Source: Stutzerimonas stutzeri
GTDB taxonomy: Bacteria > Pseudomonadota > Gammaproteobacteria > Pseudomonadales > Pseudomonadaceae
Reading direction: 5' to 3'
Length of the DNA: 64,000 nucleotides
Assembly: GCF_002890915.1 (NCBI RefSeq)
Contig: NZ_POUT01000003.1
Coordinates: 329,090-393,089 of the forward strand
The notes beneath the pieces are model-generated. The model was not told the origin of the DNA and ran no database searches. It saw nothing but the letters and a program-made list of their open reading frames with translations. Position 1 is the first letter of the stretch. Each line of letters starts with the position of its first letter. The position numbers were made by a program, and so were the translations under genes. Of this stretch, positions 27,475 through 35,854 are shown one piece after another.

Positions 27475-28212
27475 ATGCTGCCGCTATTGATCGCCCTGCA
27501 GTTTCTCACCAGCCTGCCGATCCGCCTGCCCGCGCTGCCCACGCCGCGGCAGCAGGGGCGCTCGCTGCTCTGCTACCCGCTGGTCGGGGCTTTGTTGGGC
27601 GCGCTGCTCTGGCTCGGCGCCATCCTGCTGGCAGGCGCGCCGCCGCTGTTGCAGGCGGCCTTGCTGCTGACGCTCTGGGTGGCCCTGAGCGGCGCCCTGC
27701 ACCTCGATGGCCTGGCCGACAGCGCCGATGCCTGGCTCGGCGGTTTCGGCGACCGCGAGCGCACCCTGGCGATCATGAAGGACCCGCGCAGCGGTCCGGT
27801 CGCCGTGGTGGTGCTGGTACTGGTGCTGTTGCTCAAGTTCGCCGCGTTGCTGGCATTGCTGCAGGCCCAGCAATACGCAGCCCTGCTGCTGGCGCCCGTG
27901 CTGGGACGCGCGGCGCTGCTGGCGCTGTTCCTCACCACGGCTTACGTGCGGCCCAGTGGCCTCGGTCAGGCGCTGGCGGCGAATCTGCCGCGGCCCTGGG
28001 CGCGCGGCGTGCTGGCAGCGGCCGCCCTCGGTTGCCTGCCGTTCGGTGCATCCGGGCTGGTTGCCCTGCTGCTGGCCGTGGCGACGTTCTTCCTCGCGCG
28101 CCGCGTCATGCTCCGCCGCCTCGGCGGCACCACCGGCGACACCGCCGGCGCGCTGCTCGAGCTGGTGGAGTGCGCGGTGCTGGTGGGGCTGGCGCTGCAG
28201 GTGGGGCGGTAG
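27475..28212 (+). CDS. cobS: Adenosylcobinamide-GDP ribazoletransferase
   Basis: Membrane cobalamin synthase (CobS/CobV), 245 aa with about seven hydrophobic segments and the catalytic acidic motif HLDGLADSADAWLGG near residue 78. It is the last gene of the B12 operon. Its TAG stop is contained in a GTAGG repeat. Immediately after come repeats and then the nif genes on the opposite strand. Confidence 0.95.
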   Translation: MLPLLIALQFLTSLPIRLPALPTPRQQGRSLLCYPLVGALLGALLWLGAILLAGAPPLLQAALLLTLWVALSGALHLDGLADSADAWLGGFGDRERTLAIMKDPRSGPVAVVVLVLVLLLKFAALLALLQAQQYAALLLAPVLGRAALLALFLTTAYVRPSGLGQALAANLPRPWARGVLAAAALGCLPFGASGLVALLLAVATFFLARRVMLRRLGGTTGDTAGALLELVECAVLVGLALQVGR

Positions 28213-28317
28213 GTTGGGCTGGCTTTGAGTTCGGCGTGTCATGTTGGGCTTCGTCGCTATGCTCCTCAACCCAACCTACTCAGGCCGTAGGTCGGGTTGA
28301 GCGCAGCGAAGCCCGAC
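28209..28317. repeat. GTAGGTTGGG repeat cluster at the cobS/nif junction
   Basis: Two adjacent imperfect inverted units, GTAGGTTGGGCTGG...CCAACCTAC and GTAGGTCGGGTTGAGCG...GAAGCCCGAC. They fill most of the 203-base gap between cobS and the glutaredoxin gene, at the boundary between the B12 operon and the nif island. Confidence 0.75.
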
Positions 28318-28415
28318 GAGCGCGGGATCAGGCCACGAATTCGTCATGCCATCGGTCTTTTCACGCCCCGGCGATCATCTTCGCCGCGGCACGCTCAGCC
28401 TGCGCTCGCCCCGGC

Positions 28416-28748
28416 CTAGCTTTCCGCCGCGAGGGCGGCATCGAGTTGCGCCACCAGGCTGCCGTCGGCTTCCAGGCCGAGGATGATGTCGCAGCCGCCG
28501 ACCAGCTCGCCCCGCAGGAACAGCTGTGGGTAGGTCGGCCATTGCGAGATCTTCGGCAGCTTCTCGCGGATATGCGGTGCCAGCAGCACGTTGACCGTGG
28601 CGAACGGCCGGCCGCTGTTCTTCAGTGCCGCCACCGCGGCGCGGGAGAAACCGCACTCCGGCGCTTCCGGCGTGCCCTTCATGTACAGCAGCACCGGATG
28701 CTCGGCGAGTTGCTGGCGGATGCGTGCTTCGGTATCGAGAACGTGCAT
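28416..28748 (-). CDS. Nif-linked monothiol glutaredoxin (Grx4 type)
   Basis: A 110-aa Grx4/GrxD-family protein. The monothiol active site CGFS sits in EAPECGFSRAA near residue 32, with a conserved WPTYPQLFLRGELVGGCDII segment (abbreviated here). Such proteins bind and pass on 2Fe-2S clusters with glutathione. It is the last gene of the nifB-fdxN-nifO-nifQ-rhodanese operon, equivalent to grx of the Azotobacter nif region, and so a likely aid to nitrogenase Fe-S supply. Confidence 0.9.
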   Translation of the reverse strand: MHVLDTEARIRQQLAEHPVLLYMKGTPEAPECGFSRAAVAALKNSGRPFATVNVLLAPHIREKLPKISQWPTYPQLFLRGELVGGCDIILGLEADGSLVAQLDAALAAES

Positions 28749-28752
28749 GCGT

Positions 28753-29112
28753 TCACTCCATCGCCAGCGCGTAGCGGGCGCTGTAGGCGCCGGGGGTGGC
28801 ATGGGCCCGTTGCGGGCGAGCCTTCCAGGCCTCGTAGCCGCCGTCCAGGCTGTAGCAGTTGATGAAGCCGAAGTCGCTGAACAGCTGTGCCATGTCGCGG
28901 CTGGCATGGCCGCGTTCGCAACAGATGATCAGGTGGACATGATTCGGCGTGCTCTTGAGCAGCGTGCGCAGGTTCAGCTCGCTGAGGCGGGTGGCGCGCG
29001 GGTCGTGGCCCTGGCAGTAGGCGCGGGCATCGCGCATGTCCAGCAGCATGGTGTTTTCGGTCGCCAGCAGCCGCTGGGCCTGCTCGACGCTGATGCGTTG
29101 GTAGTCGCTCAT
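28753..29112 (-). CDS. rhdN: Nif-linked rhodanese-like sulfurtransferase
   Basis: A single-domain rhodanese of 119 aa with the active-site loop CCERGHASRDMA (the second Cys near residue 65 is the likely persulfide carrier). Unlike the usual CxxGxR loop it reads CERGHAS. It lies 4 bases before the glutaredoxin gene and overlaps nifQ, as rhdN does in A. vinelandii. Probable sulfur handling for nitrogenase cofactor. Confidence 0.85.
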   Translation of the reverse strand: MSDYQRISVEQAQRLLATENTMLLDMRDARAYCQGHDPRATRLSELNLRTLLKSTPNHVHLIICCERGHASRDMAQLFSDFGFINCYSLDGGYEAWKARPQRAHATPGAYSARYALAME

Positions 29113-29666
29113 TGCTCTTCTCCAAAACAATCGTGATAGGTCGGGCAGGTTTCACAAGAAGGGGAGCGGCAGACGTAGCCGCCGTCCTGTTCGCATAGTT
29201 GTTTGTAGAGGAATTTCTTCCAGCGCATGTCCTGGGTGTTGCGCCGGGCCAGCTGCGGGAAGTTGTGCATCAGCAGCGCGTACAGCTGCGCCCGTGAGGC
29301 CAGGCCGAGGTCGCGCCACAGGTGTTCGCCACCGAGGCAGGCGGCGGCGACGATGGCGGCCATCGCCGGTTCGCCGTGGTCGTCCTGGCCGTCCAGCAGC
29401 AGGTCGTGCAGCGCCTGCCATTCTTCCCGGCGCAGCGCCAGCAACTCTTCGCGCAGGGCGTCGCGTTCGCCGAGCAAGGCCTCGTCGGCGCTACGGGATG
29501 GTGGTCGCAGCCCATGGCGTGCCAGGAGCTCGGCGTACTGCGCCGCGTCGAGCCCGAGGTGCTGCGGCAGGCAGCTGCGGCCTTCGCGCTGGGCGCGGAT
29601 GATCTGCGCCAGCCAGGCCGGGTTGTCGTCGACCGCGACCTCAAGGCAAAGCGCGGCCCGGCTCAT
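29109..29666 (-). CDS. nifQ: Nitrogen fixation protein NifQ
   Basis: Molybdenum donor for FeMo-cofactor, 185 aa. The C-terminal cluster-binding motif C-x4-C-x2-C-x5-C is seen as CRSPSCETCPTYHDC (residues about 165-179). It binds a Mo-Fe-S cluster passed to NifEN/NifH. The start ATG lies within the end of nifO, a 4-base overlap. Confidence 0.93.
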   Translation of the reverse strand: MSRAALCLEVAVDDNPAWLAQIIRAQREGRSCLPQHLGLDAAQYAELLARHGLRPPSRSADEALLGERDALREELLALRREEWQALHDLLLDGQDDHGEPAMAAIVAAACLGGEHLWRDLGLASRAQLYALLMHNFPQLARRNTQDMRWKKFLYKQLCEQDGGYVCRSPSCETCPTYHDCFGEEQ

Positions 29667-30109
29667 TGCGGCGTGCTCGCGGCGGGGCGGCAACCGAGCG
29701 CCGAGCTGGTGCCCAGCGAACAACCGCTGATGTTCGGCGCCAGCGCCGGCAGCCGGCCCTTGCACGGCAGCCAGGCGTTTATGCCGACCAGGTCGAAGTC
29801 GACCATGTAGTGCATGCCGCAGCGGATCAGCGGGCGGCGGATCAACAGCGGCTGGGCGATCATCAGCTTCAGCGCCTGTTCGGCGCTCAGCCCCGTGGGG
29901 TCCAGCTCGCCGTACTTGATCGCCGGTGCCGAGGGGTTGAACCACTCGGTCACCGGCAAAGCGCCGAAGAACGGTCGCAGGCGCTCCGGCGTCCAGGCCT
30001 CGCGCAGCAGGTCGCGCACTTCCAGCTCGATGCCCGCCGAACGCAGCAGCTCCTTCTGCAGGCGGTTGGTGGCGCAACCGGGCTTCTCGTAGAAGATGAT
30101 GCAGGACAT
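29663..30109 (-). CDS. nifO: Nitrogenase-associated protein NifO (ArsC-like)
   Basis: A 148-aa ArsC/Spx-fold protein with YEKPGCATNRLQ near the N-terminus (single Cys at residue 12) and RRPLIRCG near residue 92. NifO in Azotobacter affects the partition of molybdenum between nitrogenase and nitrate reductase. It sits between fdxN and nifQ, 10 bases after fdxN. The assignment rests on position and fold. Confidence 0.85.
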   Translation of the reverse strand: MSCIIFYEKPGCATNRLQKELLRSAGIELEVRDLLREAWTPERLRPFFGALPVTEWFNPSAPAIKYGELDPTGLSAEQALKLMIAQPLLIRRPLIRCGMHYMVDFDLVGINAWLPCKGRLPALAPNISGCSLGTSSALGCRPAASTPQ

Positions 30110-30119
30110 GGCAACCTCC

Positions 30120-30398
30120 TCAACGGGCCTGGATGGTGCGCATGGCCTCGGCCAGCCGTTCCGGCGGAATGCCGGTCAGCGAGCCGGCCGGGTTGGCCGG
30201 GCTGCCGTCGGCCAGCAGGATCGCGCCTTCGATGGGGCAGATGCTCGCGCACTGCTGCTCGGCGTAGTCGCCGTCGCATTCGGTGCACTTGTGCGCGCTG
30301 ATGCGGAAGTACGCAGTGCCGGGGCTGATTGCCTCGCTCGGACAGACATCCACGCAGGCCCAGCAGTTGACGCAGGATTCGACGATTTGCAGTGCCAT
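30120..30398 (-). CDS. fdxN: Ferredoxin FdxN (2[4Fe-4S])
   Basis: A 92-aa ferredoxin with motifs CVNCWACVDVCPSEAI and CTECDGDYAEQQCASICPIEGA. It lies 11 bases after nifB. FdxN donates electrons or clusters to NifB during synthesis of NifB-co in A. vinelandii. The start was fixed at ATG 30398 (MALQIVES). Confidence 0.93.
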   Translation of the reverse strand: MALQIVESCVNCWACVDVCPSEAISPGTAYFRISAHKCTECDGDYAEQQCASICPIEGAILLADGSPANPAGSLTGIPPERLAEAMRTIQAR

Positions 30399-30409
30399 GC
30401 TCCACCTCC

Positions 30410-31924
30410 TCATGCCATCAGGCATTGCTCCGCTTGGGTTGCCGCGTCGAGGCGGCCGCTGGCGATCATTTCCTGATACACCGCCAGCACCGCTTCCTCG
30501 ATGGGCTCCATGGCGTGCTCGCCGTTGGGCTGGATGCCGGCGGCTTCCAGCTCGCCCCAGGGTTCGAAGCCGATCTTCGAGCAGAGCACCGCCTCGCAGC
30601 CCTTGAGCGCGCGGATGCTGCCCGACAGTGCGCTGTCCTTGTCGCCGCAGCTGTCGTTGCCGATGCAGTACTGCTCGACCTTGCGGTGGCCGATGAAGCG
30701 CACCCCGGCCGGCGAGGCCTCGTAGACGAGGAATTCGCGGGCATGGCCGAAGTGCTGGTTGACCAGGCCGCCGCCGCTGGTGGCCACGGCCATCAGCACC
30801 GGGCGATGGCCCTTGTCCACTGTGCCGGTGAGCTGCGCAGCGCTGGGGGTGGCCAGGCGCGCCTTCTTCGCCGCGCGTTCGTCCAGCTCCTCCTTGATCG
30901 CCGCGTGGATGGCGGCGCGCTTGACCATCGCCGCCTCGTAGTCGACGTCCATGCTCTCGATCTTGTCGAGGGTGAACTCGTCGCCGCGGTCCTCGCCGAG
31001 CAGGCCCACCGCGTCGGCGCGGCACTGGCGGCAGTGGCGCATCATGTTCATGTCGCCGGCACAGGCGTCCTGCAGGTCCTGCAGTTCCTCCGGTTCCGGG
31101 CTGCGCTGGCCCATCACGCCATAGAAGGTGCCGTGCTCGGCCTCGGCGATCAGTGGCATGACGTTGTGCAGGAAGGCGCCCTTGGCCTTGACGATGCGGC
31201 TGACCTCTTTCAGGTGCTCATCGTTGACGCCGGGGATCAGCACCGAGTTGACCTTCACCAGAATGCCGCGCTCGACCAGCATCTCCAGGCCCTTCTGCTG
31301 CTGTTCGATGAGGATCTTGGCCGCCTTGCGCCCGCGGATGCGCTTGTTGTTCCAGTAGATCCAGGGGTAGATCTCGGCGCCGATGTCCGGGTCCACGCAG
31401 TTGATGGTGATGGTCACGTGGTCGATGTTGTGCTTGGCCAGTTCGTCGACGCAGTCGGGCAGGGCCAGGCCGTTGGTGGAGACGCACAGCTTGATGTCCG
31501 GCGCCTGCTCGGACAGCATGCGGAAGGTCTCGAAGGTGCGCTGCGGGTTGGCCAGCGGGTCGCCCGGGCCGGCGATGCCGAGCACGGTCATCTGCGGGAT
31601 GGTCGCCGCCACCGCCTTGACCTTCTTCACCGCTTGCACCGGCTCCAGCAGCTCGGACACCACGCCCGGGCGCGATTCGTTGGCGCAGTCGTACTTGCGG
31701 TTGCAGTAGTGGCACTGGATGTTGCAGGCCGGCGCCACCGCCACATGCATGCGCGCGAAGTAGTGGTGCGCCTCCTCGGAGTAGCAGGGGTGGTTGTGCA
31801 CTTTCTCGCGGATGTGCTCGGGAAGGTGCGCGAGCTGGTCATCCGAGCTGCCACAGGAACCCGCTGAACAACCGCCCCCGGCGGTTGGCCCGGCCTCGCT
31901 CTGGCCCAGTACGTTCAGTTCCAT
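30410..31924 (-). CDS. nifB: Nitrogenase cofactor biosynthesis protein NifB
   Basis: A radical SAM enzyme that makes NifB-co, the 8Fe core of FeMo-cofactor, 504 aa. The SAM motif is ACNIQCHYC (Cys67, 71, 74), with additional Cys residues at the N-terminus and ECxxC-like motifs for two auxiliary clusters. The C-terminal NifX-like domain (about residues 370-490) carries NQHFGHAREFLVY. It leads the minus-strand operon nifB-fdxN-nifO-nifQ-rhdN-glutaredoxin with its own sigma-54 promoter. Confidence 0.98.
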   Translation of the reverse strand: MELNVLGQSEAGPTAGGGCSAGSCGSSDDQLAHLPEHIREKVHNHPCYSEEAHHYFARMHVAVAPACNIQCHYCNRKYDCANESRPGVVSELLEPVQAVKKVKAVAATIPQMTVLGIAGPGDPLANPQRTFETFRMLSEQAPDIKLCVSTNGLALPDCVDELAKHNIDHVTITINCVDPDIGAEIYPWIYWNNKRIRGRKAAKILIEQQQKGLEMLVERGILVKVNSVLIPGVNDEHLKEVSRIVKAKGAFLHNVMPLIAEAEHGTFYGVMGQRSPEPEELQDLQDACAGDMNMMRHCRQCRADAVGLLGEDRGDEFTLDKIESMDVDYEAAMVKRAAIHAAIKEELDERAAKKARLATPSAAQLTGTVDKGHRPVLMAVATSGGGLVNQHFGHAREFLVYEASPAGVRFIGHRKVEQYCIGNDSCGDKDSALSGSIRALKGCEAVLCSKIGFEPWGELEAAGIQPNGEHAMEPIEEAVLAVYQEMIASGRLDAATQAEQCLMA

Positions 31925-31963
31925 GTTCGGTCTCCGAATAGAGGTCTGTCCCCGGTACCTGCA

Positions 31964-31978
31964 GCAAGGCTTGTGCCT
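31964..31978 (-). promoter_or_regulatory. Sigma-54 promoter of nifB
   Basis: Minus strand AGGCACAAGCCTTGC: GG-N10-GC spacing and a good match to TGGCAC-N5-TTGC. It lies about 40 bases upstream of the nifB ATG. Confidence 0.85.
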
Positions 31979-32031
31979 GTTTTCAAGTCATTGTTTAAGA
32001 ACGAATTTTTCAGAAAGCGGGCGGAATTCGT

Positions 32032-32047
32032 TGTTTCGCAACGAACA
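32032..32047. promoter_or_regulatory. NifA upstream activator sequence for nifB (1)
   Basis: TGTTTCGCAACGAACA matches TGT-N10-ACA exactly. It sits about 65 bases upstream of the -24 element of the nifB promoter. Confidence 0.8.
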
Positions 32048-32072
32048 AAGTGGCGGGGCCGGGCGGGGCGGC

Positions 32073-32088
32073 TGTCGCAAAGGCGACA
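32073..32088. promoter_or_regulatory. NifA upstream activator sequence for nifB (2)
   Basis: TGTCGCAAAGGCGACA matches TGT-N10-ACA with near-perfect dyad symmetry. It sits about 105 bases upstream of the -24 element. Confidence 0.8.
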
Positions 32089-32191
32089 AGCTGCGCACGC
32101 CCGGTTCCCGGGCTGTCGCGACCCGGTGCTCCAGACGATTGCGCATGGCGGGCCGCGATCCGCACCAGCGCCCCGGCCCGCTGGTGCCGGG

Positions 32192-32584
32192 CTACTCCTC
32201 GAGGCGCCCGCTGGCGTCGCGATCGCGCGCGTAATGATGGGTGAGCGGAAACGCCGGCAGCCAGGACTCGCGGCGGACGGTCCAGAGCTCGTAGGTGGGC
32301 ATCAGCTGGTCGGGGGCATCGAGGGCTCCCAGGCTCACCTCGATTTCGTCCGCGGTGCGCGCGAAGACGGACGAGCCGCAGCGGGGACAGAAGAATCGCC
32401 CGGCGTAGTCGCGTGTCTCGCCCGTGACCGTCACCGCCGCCTGAGGGAATATCGCCGAGGCGTGGAACAGGGCCCCGTGATGCTTGCGGCAGTCGAGGCA
32501 ATGGCAAAGGCCGACCCGGTATGGGCGGCCCGACGCCACGATGCGGACGTCGCCGCATAGGCAACCACCCGTGAATCGCGCCAT
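32192..32584 (-). CDS. GFA family (glutathione-dependent formaldehyde-activating) protein
   Basis: A 130-aa Mss4-like zinc-binding protein with GGCLCGDVRI (residue 7), HCLDCRKHHGALF and FFCPRCGSSVF, the Cys set of the GFA family. The substrate is unknown and many members are misnamed. It is the first of six non-nif genes lying between nifB and nifA. Confidence 0.85.
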   Translation of the reverse strand: MARFTGGCLCGDVRIVASGRPYRVGLCHCLDCRKHHGALFHASAIFPQAAVTVTGETRDYAGRFFCPRCGSSVFARTADEIEVSLGALDAPDQLMPTYELWTVRRESWLPAFPLTHHYARDRDASGRLEE

Positions 32585-32781
32585 GTTGTATCTCCTCTGG
32601 GCCAGGCGGCACGGACTTTCCCGGAGCGGGAGCCGCGTGCTTGCCGGACTTATGAAAATAGCAGCTCACGGCTCGAACGGGGCGGCCTCGGCCACGTGCC
32701 ATGGCAGCACGTCGGCTACCCGGAAGGGCTGGGCGTCGGCGACTAGAATGCCCCTGTCGCCCACCCTTTCGGAGAACCCAG

Positions 32782-33261
32782 ATGATCAGCAAGAACACCA
32801 TTTGCCTCTGGTACGACGGCGCGGCTCTGGAGGCTGCAAGGTTCTATGCCGAGACGTTTCCGGACAGCGCGGTAGGCGCTGTGCTGCACGCGCCCGGCGA
32901 CTATCCGGCGGGCCATCAGGGCGACGTCCTGACGGTCGAGTTCACGGTGATGGGCATCCCCTGCCTGGGGCTGAACGGCGGGCCGGGGATCAAGCACAAC
33001 GAGGCGTTCTCGTTCCAGGTGGCGACCGACGACCAGGCCGAAACGGACCGCTTGTGGAACGCCATCGTCGCAAACGGCGGCGAGGAGAACGTATGCGGCT
33101 GGTGCCGGGACAAGTGGGGGCTGTCGTGGCAGATCACGCCGCGTGTCCTGACGGAGGCGATCGCCCATCCCGATCGAGCCGCGGCCAAGCGTGCGTTCGA
33201 CGCCATGATGACCATGAGAAAGATCGACGTCGCGGCGATCGAAGCGGCCCTGGCGGGCTGA
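32782..33261 (+). CDS. VOC family protein (PhnB-like)
   Basis: A 159-aa vicinal-oxygen-chelate fold protein of the PhnB/3-demethylubiquinone-methyltransferase-like group: LWYDGAALEAARFYAETFPDS at the start (abbreviated), FTVMGIPCLGLNGGP, and WGLSWQITPRVL. The ATG at 32782 follows GGAGAACCCA. The activity is unknown. It has no obvious link to nitrogen fixation. Confidence 0.88.
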   Translation: MISKNTICLWYDGAALEAARFYAETFPDSAVGAVLHAPGDYPAGHQGDVLTVEFTVMGIPCLGLNGGPGIKHNEAFSFQVATDDQAETDRLWNAIVANGGEENVCGWCRDKWGLSWQITPRVLTEAIAHPDRAAAKRAFDAMMTMRKIDVAAIEAALAG

Positions 33262-33290
33262 CCGGCGCAGCGCTGGCCGGTTCATCTCGC

Positions 33291-34214
33291 TCATGGCCGC
33301 CGGTCGATGATGGGCGCATGTTGCGCCATGAGTTCGGCGACCCAATCGATGAACACCCGCAGCTTGGCGCTGACGTGCCGGTTCGGCGGGAATGCCACGT
33401 ACAGGGGCATTGGCTCGAGTTGCCAGTGTTCGAACAGGAGCACCAGTTCGCCGCGCGCCAAATGCTCCTTGGCCATGTAGTCCGGCAGCCAGAGGATGCC
33501 GAGGCCGGCCAGGCCGGCGGCGAGGTAGGCGTTGCCGTCGTCGACCGCGAGCACGTACTGGCCGAGCACCTCGACGCGTTCGCCGTTGCCGTGCATGGCG
33601 TAGGGAAAGACCTTGCCGGCGCGCGCCCAGAGGAAGCCGACGATGCGGTGGTGGGTGTTTTCCAGCTCGCATGGGTGCCGGGGCATGCCGGCGCGTTCCA
33701 GGTAGCCCGGTGCGGCGTAGACGCCGAGGCGCAGGTCGCCGACGCGGCGGGCCACCAGCGACTGGTCGGTGATGTCGCCGCCGCGCACCACGCAGTCGAC
33801 GTTCTCGTCGATCAGGTCGACCCGGCGGTCGCTCACGCCCATGTCGAGCTGGATATCGGGGTAGCGTGCGTGGAAGGCCGGTAGCGCCGGCACCAGGATC
33901 ATGCGCGCCAGCGGGCTGGGCACGTCCACCCGCAAGCGCCCCCGGGGCAAGGTCGAGGCGCTGGACAGGCTGGTCTCGGCATCGTCCATGTCGGCCAGCA
34001 GGCGCACCACGCGCTCGTAGTAGGCGGCACCGTCGGCGGTGACGTTGACCTTGCGCGTGGTGCGATTGAGCAGGCGGACACGCAGCCGCGCCTCCAGTTG
34101 CTGCACCAGCTGCGTGACGCTGGTCTTGCTCATGTGCAGGGTCTCGGCCGCCTTGGTGAAACTGCCGGTTTCCACCACACGGGCGAAGGCCTGCATCGCA
34201 TCGAAACGGTCCAT
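33291..34214 (-). CDS. LysR family transcriptional regulator
   Basis: A 307-aa regulator with an N-terminal winged helix (MDRFDAMQAFARVVETGSF, then KTSVTQLVQQLEARLRVRLL) and a C-terminal effector domain. It is divergent from the RidA gene, with 143 bases between starts, so it may control it. The effector is not evident. Confidence 0.92.
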   Translation of the reverse strand: MDRFDAMQAFARVVETGSFTKAAETLHMSKTSVTQLVQQLEARLRVRLLNRTTRKVNVTADGAAYYERVVRLLADMDDAETSLSSASTLPRGRLRVDVPSPLARMILVPALPAFHARYPDIQLDMGVSDRRVDLIDENVDCVVRGGDITDQSLVARRVGDLRLGVYAAPGYLERAGMPRHPCELENTHHRIVGFLWARAGKVFPYAMHGNGERVEVLGQYVLAVDDGNAYLAAGLAGLGILWLPDYMAKEHLARGELVLLFEHWQLEPMPLYVAFPPNRHVSAKLRVFIDWVAELMAQHAPIIDRRP

Positions 34215-34357
34215 CGCTGCTCCTGTTGCCCGTCGATTGTTTGGAATCTGCAAACAGTGTTGGCTGGGCTTGCGAGTTTATCCAGGCGCTGGGCCGGCCT
34301 ACAGTCCCCTCCATGGTCAATCACGGGCCGGCACGGCCCATCGATGGAGGAACTCTC

Positions 34358-34759
34358 ATGGCCAAGCGTGACGTCGTTTTCCCAGCCGGGCGCCAGGCGC
34401 TCTACGAGCTCAATCGTTATTCGCCGGCGATCCGTTCCAACGGATTCCTGTTCGTTTCCGGGCAGGTCGGCAGCCGCGAGGACGGCTCACCCGAGCCGCA
34501 ACTGGAGGCGCAGGTCCGGCGCGCCTTCGACAACCTGAACGCGATCCTGAAAGAAGCGGGTTGCACGTTCGACGATGTGGTCGACGTGACCCTCTTCATG
34601 GTCGACCCCGAGGCGATCTTCGAGCGGGCCTGGAAGGTGGTGTTGTCCGAGTATTGGGGCGAGGCGCCACACCCGACGGTGACCGCCGTGGGCGTGACCT
34701 GGCTCTATGGTTTCCAGTTCGAGGTCAAGGTGATCGCGAGGTTGCCGGAGGCAGGGTGA
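34358..34759 (+). CDS. RidA/YjgF family protein
   Basis: A 133-aa RidA-like protein (FLFVSGQVGS, AFDNLNAILKEAGCTFDDVV, HPTVTAVGV). Classical RidA deaminates reactive enamine intermediates. The Arg that binds the substrate carboxylate in RidA is not clear here, so this is probably one of the Rid1-7 side groups. The ATG at 34358 follows GGAGGAAC. Confidence 0.88.
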   Translation: MAKRDVVFPAGRQALYELNRYSPAIRSNGFLFVSGQVGSREDGSPEPQLEAQVRRAFDNLNAILKEAGCTFDDVVDVTLFMVDPEAIFERAWKVVLSEYWGEAPHPTVTAVGVTWLYGFQFEVKVIARLPEAG

Positions 34760-34772
34760 GCGTGGTGACCCC

Positions 34773-34849
34773 GTAGGAGCCCGGGGACGCGCCGAGTCCT
34801 TGCCGGCGATCAGCGGCGTGCGGCGGATCGCCAGCAAGCTGGCTCCTGC
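34773..34849. repeat. Pseudomonas REP-like palindrome pair
   Basis: GTAGGAGC... and GATCGCCAGCAAGCTGGCTC plus CTGC form the ends of a palindromic unit of the GTAGGAGC-type REP found in many pseudomonads. It is in the gap between the RidA gene and the AraC gene. Confidence 0.7.
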
Positions 34850-34867
34850 AAATCCCCGGGCGGTACC

Positions 34868-35641
34868 TCATCTGAAGAACTGGCTCGGCGTCGTGCCGAA
34901 CTGTTTCTTGAACATGGTGGCGAACGCACTCGGGCTGTCGTAGCCCAGGGCGCCCGCGACGTCGATGATCCGCTCCCCCACGGCGATGCGTTCCAGTGCC
35001 AGGAGCAGCCGGGCCTGCTGGCGCCAGCGGCCGAAGGTCATGCCGGTTTCCTTGCGGAACAGCCGCTGGATGGTCTTTTCATCGAGGTTCAGCCGCTCGC
35101 TCCAGTCCGCCAGCGTCGAGCCGTCGCCCGGATCGTTCTGCAAGGTCGAGCAGATCGTGCCGATCCGTCGATCGGCCGGCTGCGGCAGTTGCAGGGGCAA
35201 GGCCGGCAGGAGGCTGAGCTCGTCGAGGATCAGGCGCATGATCCTGGCCTCGCGCGAGTCGGGGGCGTAGGGCGCCCTGATGCCGATGGAGCTCTTGATC
35301 AGCTCGCTCAGCAGCGCGGAAATGCTCACGGCCCGGGTCTCGTGCGGCAGGTGCGGAACCGCGTCGGTGCGCACGAAGACGCTGCGCATCTTCAGCGAAC
35401 CCACGCAGCGAATCGAGTGGACCTGCCCGCAGGGCATCCAGATGCCCCGGCTGGGCGGCACGGTCCACTGGCTCGATGCGGTGTGCACCACCATCACGCC
35501 TTCGATGGCGTAGATCAGCTGATGCTTGGCGTGGCAGTGCGGTTCGATGAACCAGCCTTCCGGGTAGTCGGTCGCGCTGCTCACGACGGCCCAGGGTGCT
35601 TCGTCCACTTCCGCCAGCAGTTTTTCCAATGGTCTGGGCAT
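34868..35641 (-). CDS. AraC family transcriptional regulator
   Basis: A 257-aa regulator with an N-terminal cupin sensor (HCHAKHQLIYAIEGVMVVH, residues 33-51) and a C-terminal double helix-turn-helix (RLFRKETGMTFGRWRQQAR, then ALGYDSPSAFATMFKKQFG). It is divergent from the Fsr-like exporter, which it probably controls. Confidence 0.92.
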   Translation of the reverse strand: MPRPLEKLLAEVDEAPWAVVSSATDYPEGWFIEPHCHAKHQLIYAIEGVMVVHTASSQWTVPPSRGIWMPCGQVHSIRCVGSLKMRSVFVRTDAVPHLPHETRAVSISALLSELIKSSIGIRAPYAPDSREARIMRLILDELSLLPALPLQLPQPADRRIGTICSTLQNDPGDGSTLADWSERLNLDEKTIQRLFRKETGMTFGRWRQQARLLLALERIAVGERIIDVAGALGYDSPSAFATMFKKQFGTTPSQFFR

Positions 35642-35854
35642 GATTTCCTTTTTCGCGAGGGTGTCTGCCTAAATCGAGCGAGACAGGCAATTTACCGGGT
35701 GCCTAGGATAGCGCCAGCGCTCAGACGGCACCTGCGAAGGCGGTCGAGCCATTGGTTGTTCCCATGTCCGGTCGTTTCAGCGACGCGTGCAGCCCCGAGC
35801 GCTGCCGCTCGCTGATCGACCCGGCGCCCCTCTTGCCTGTGCGGATGACATGCG

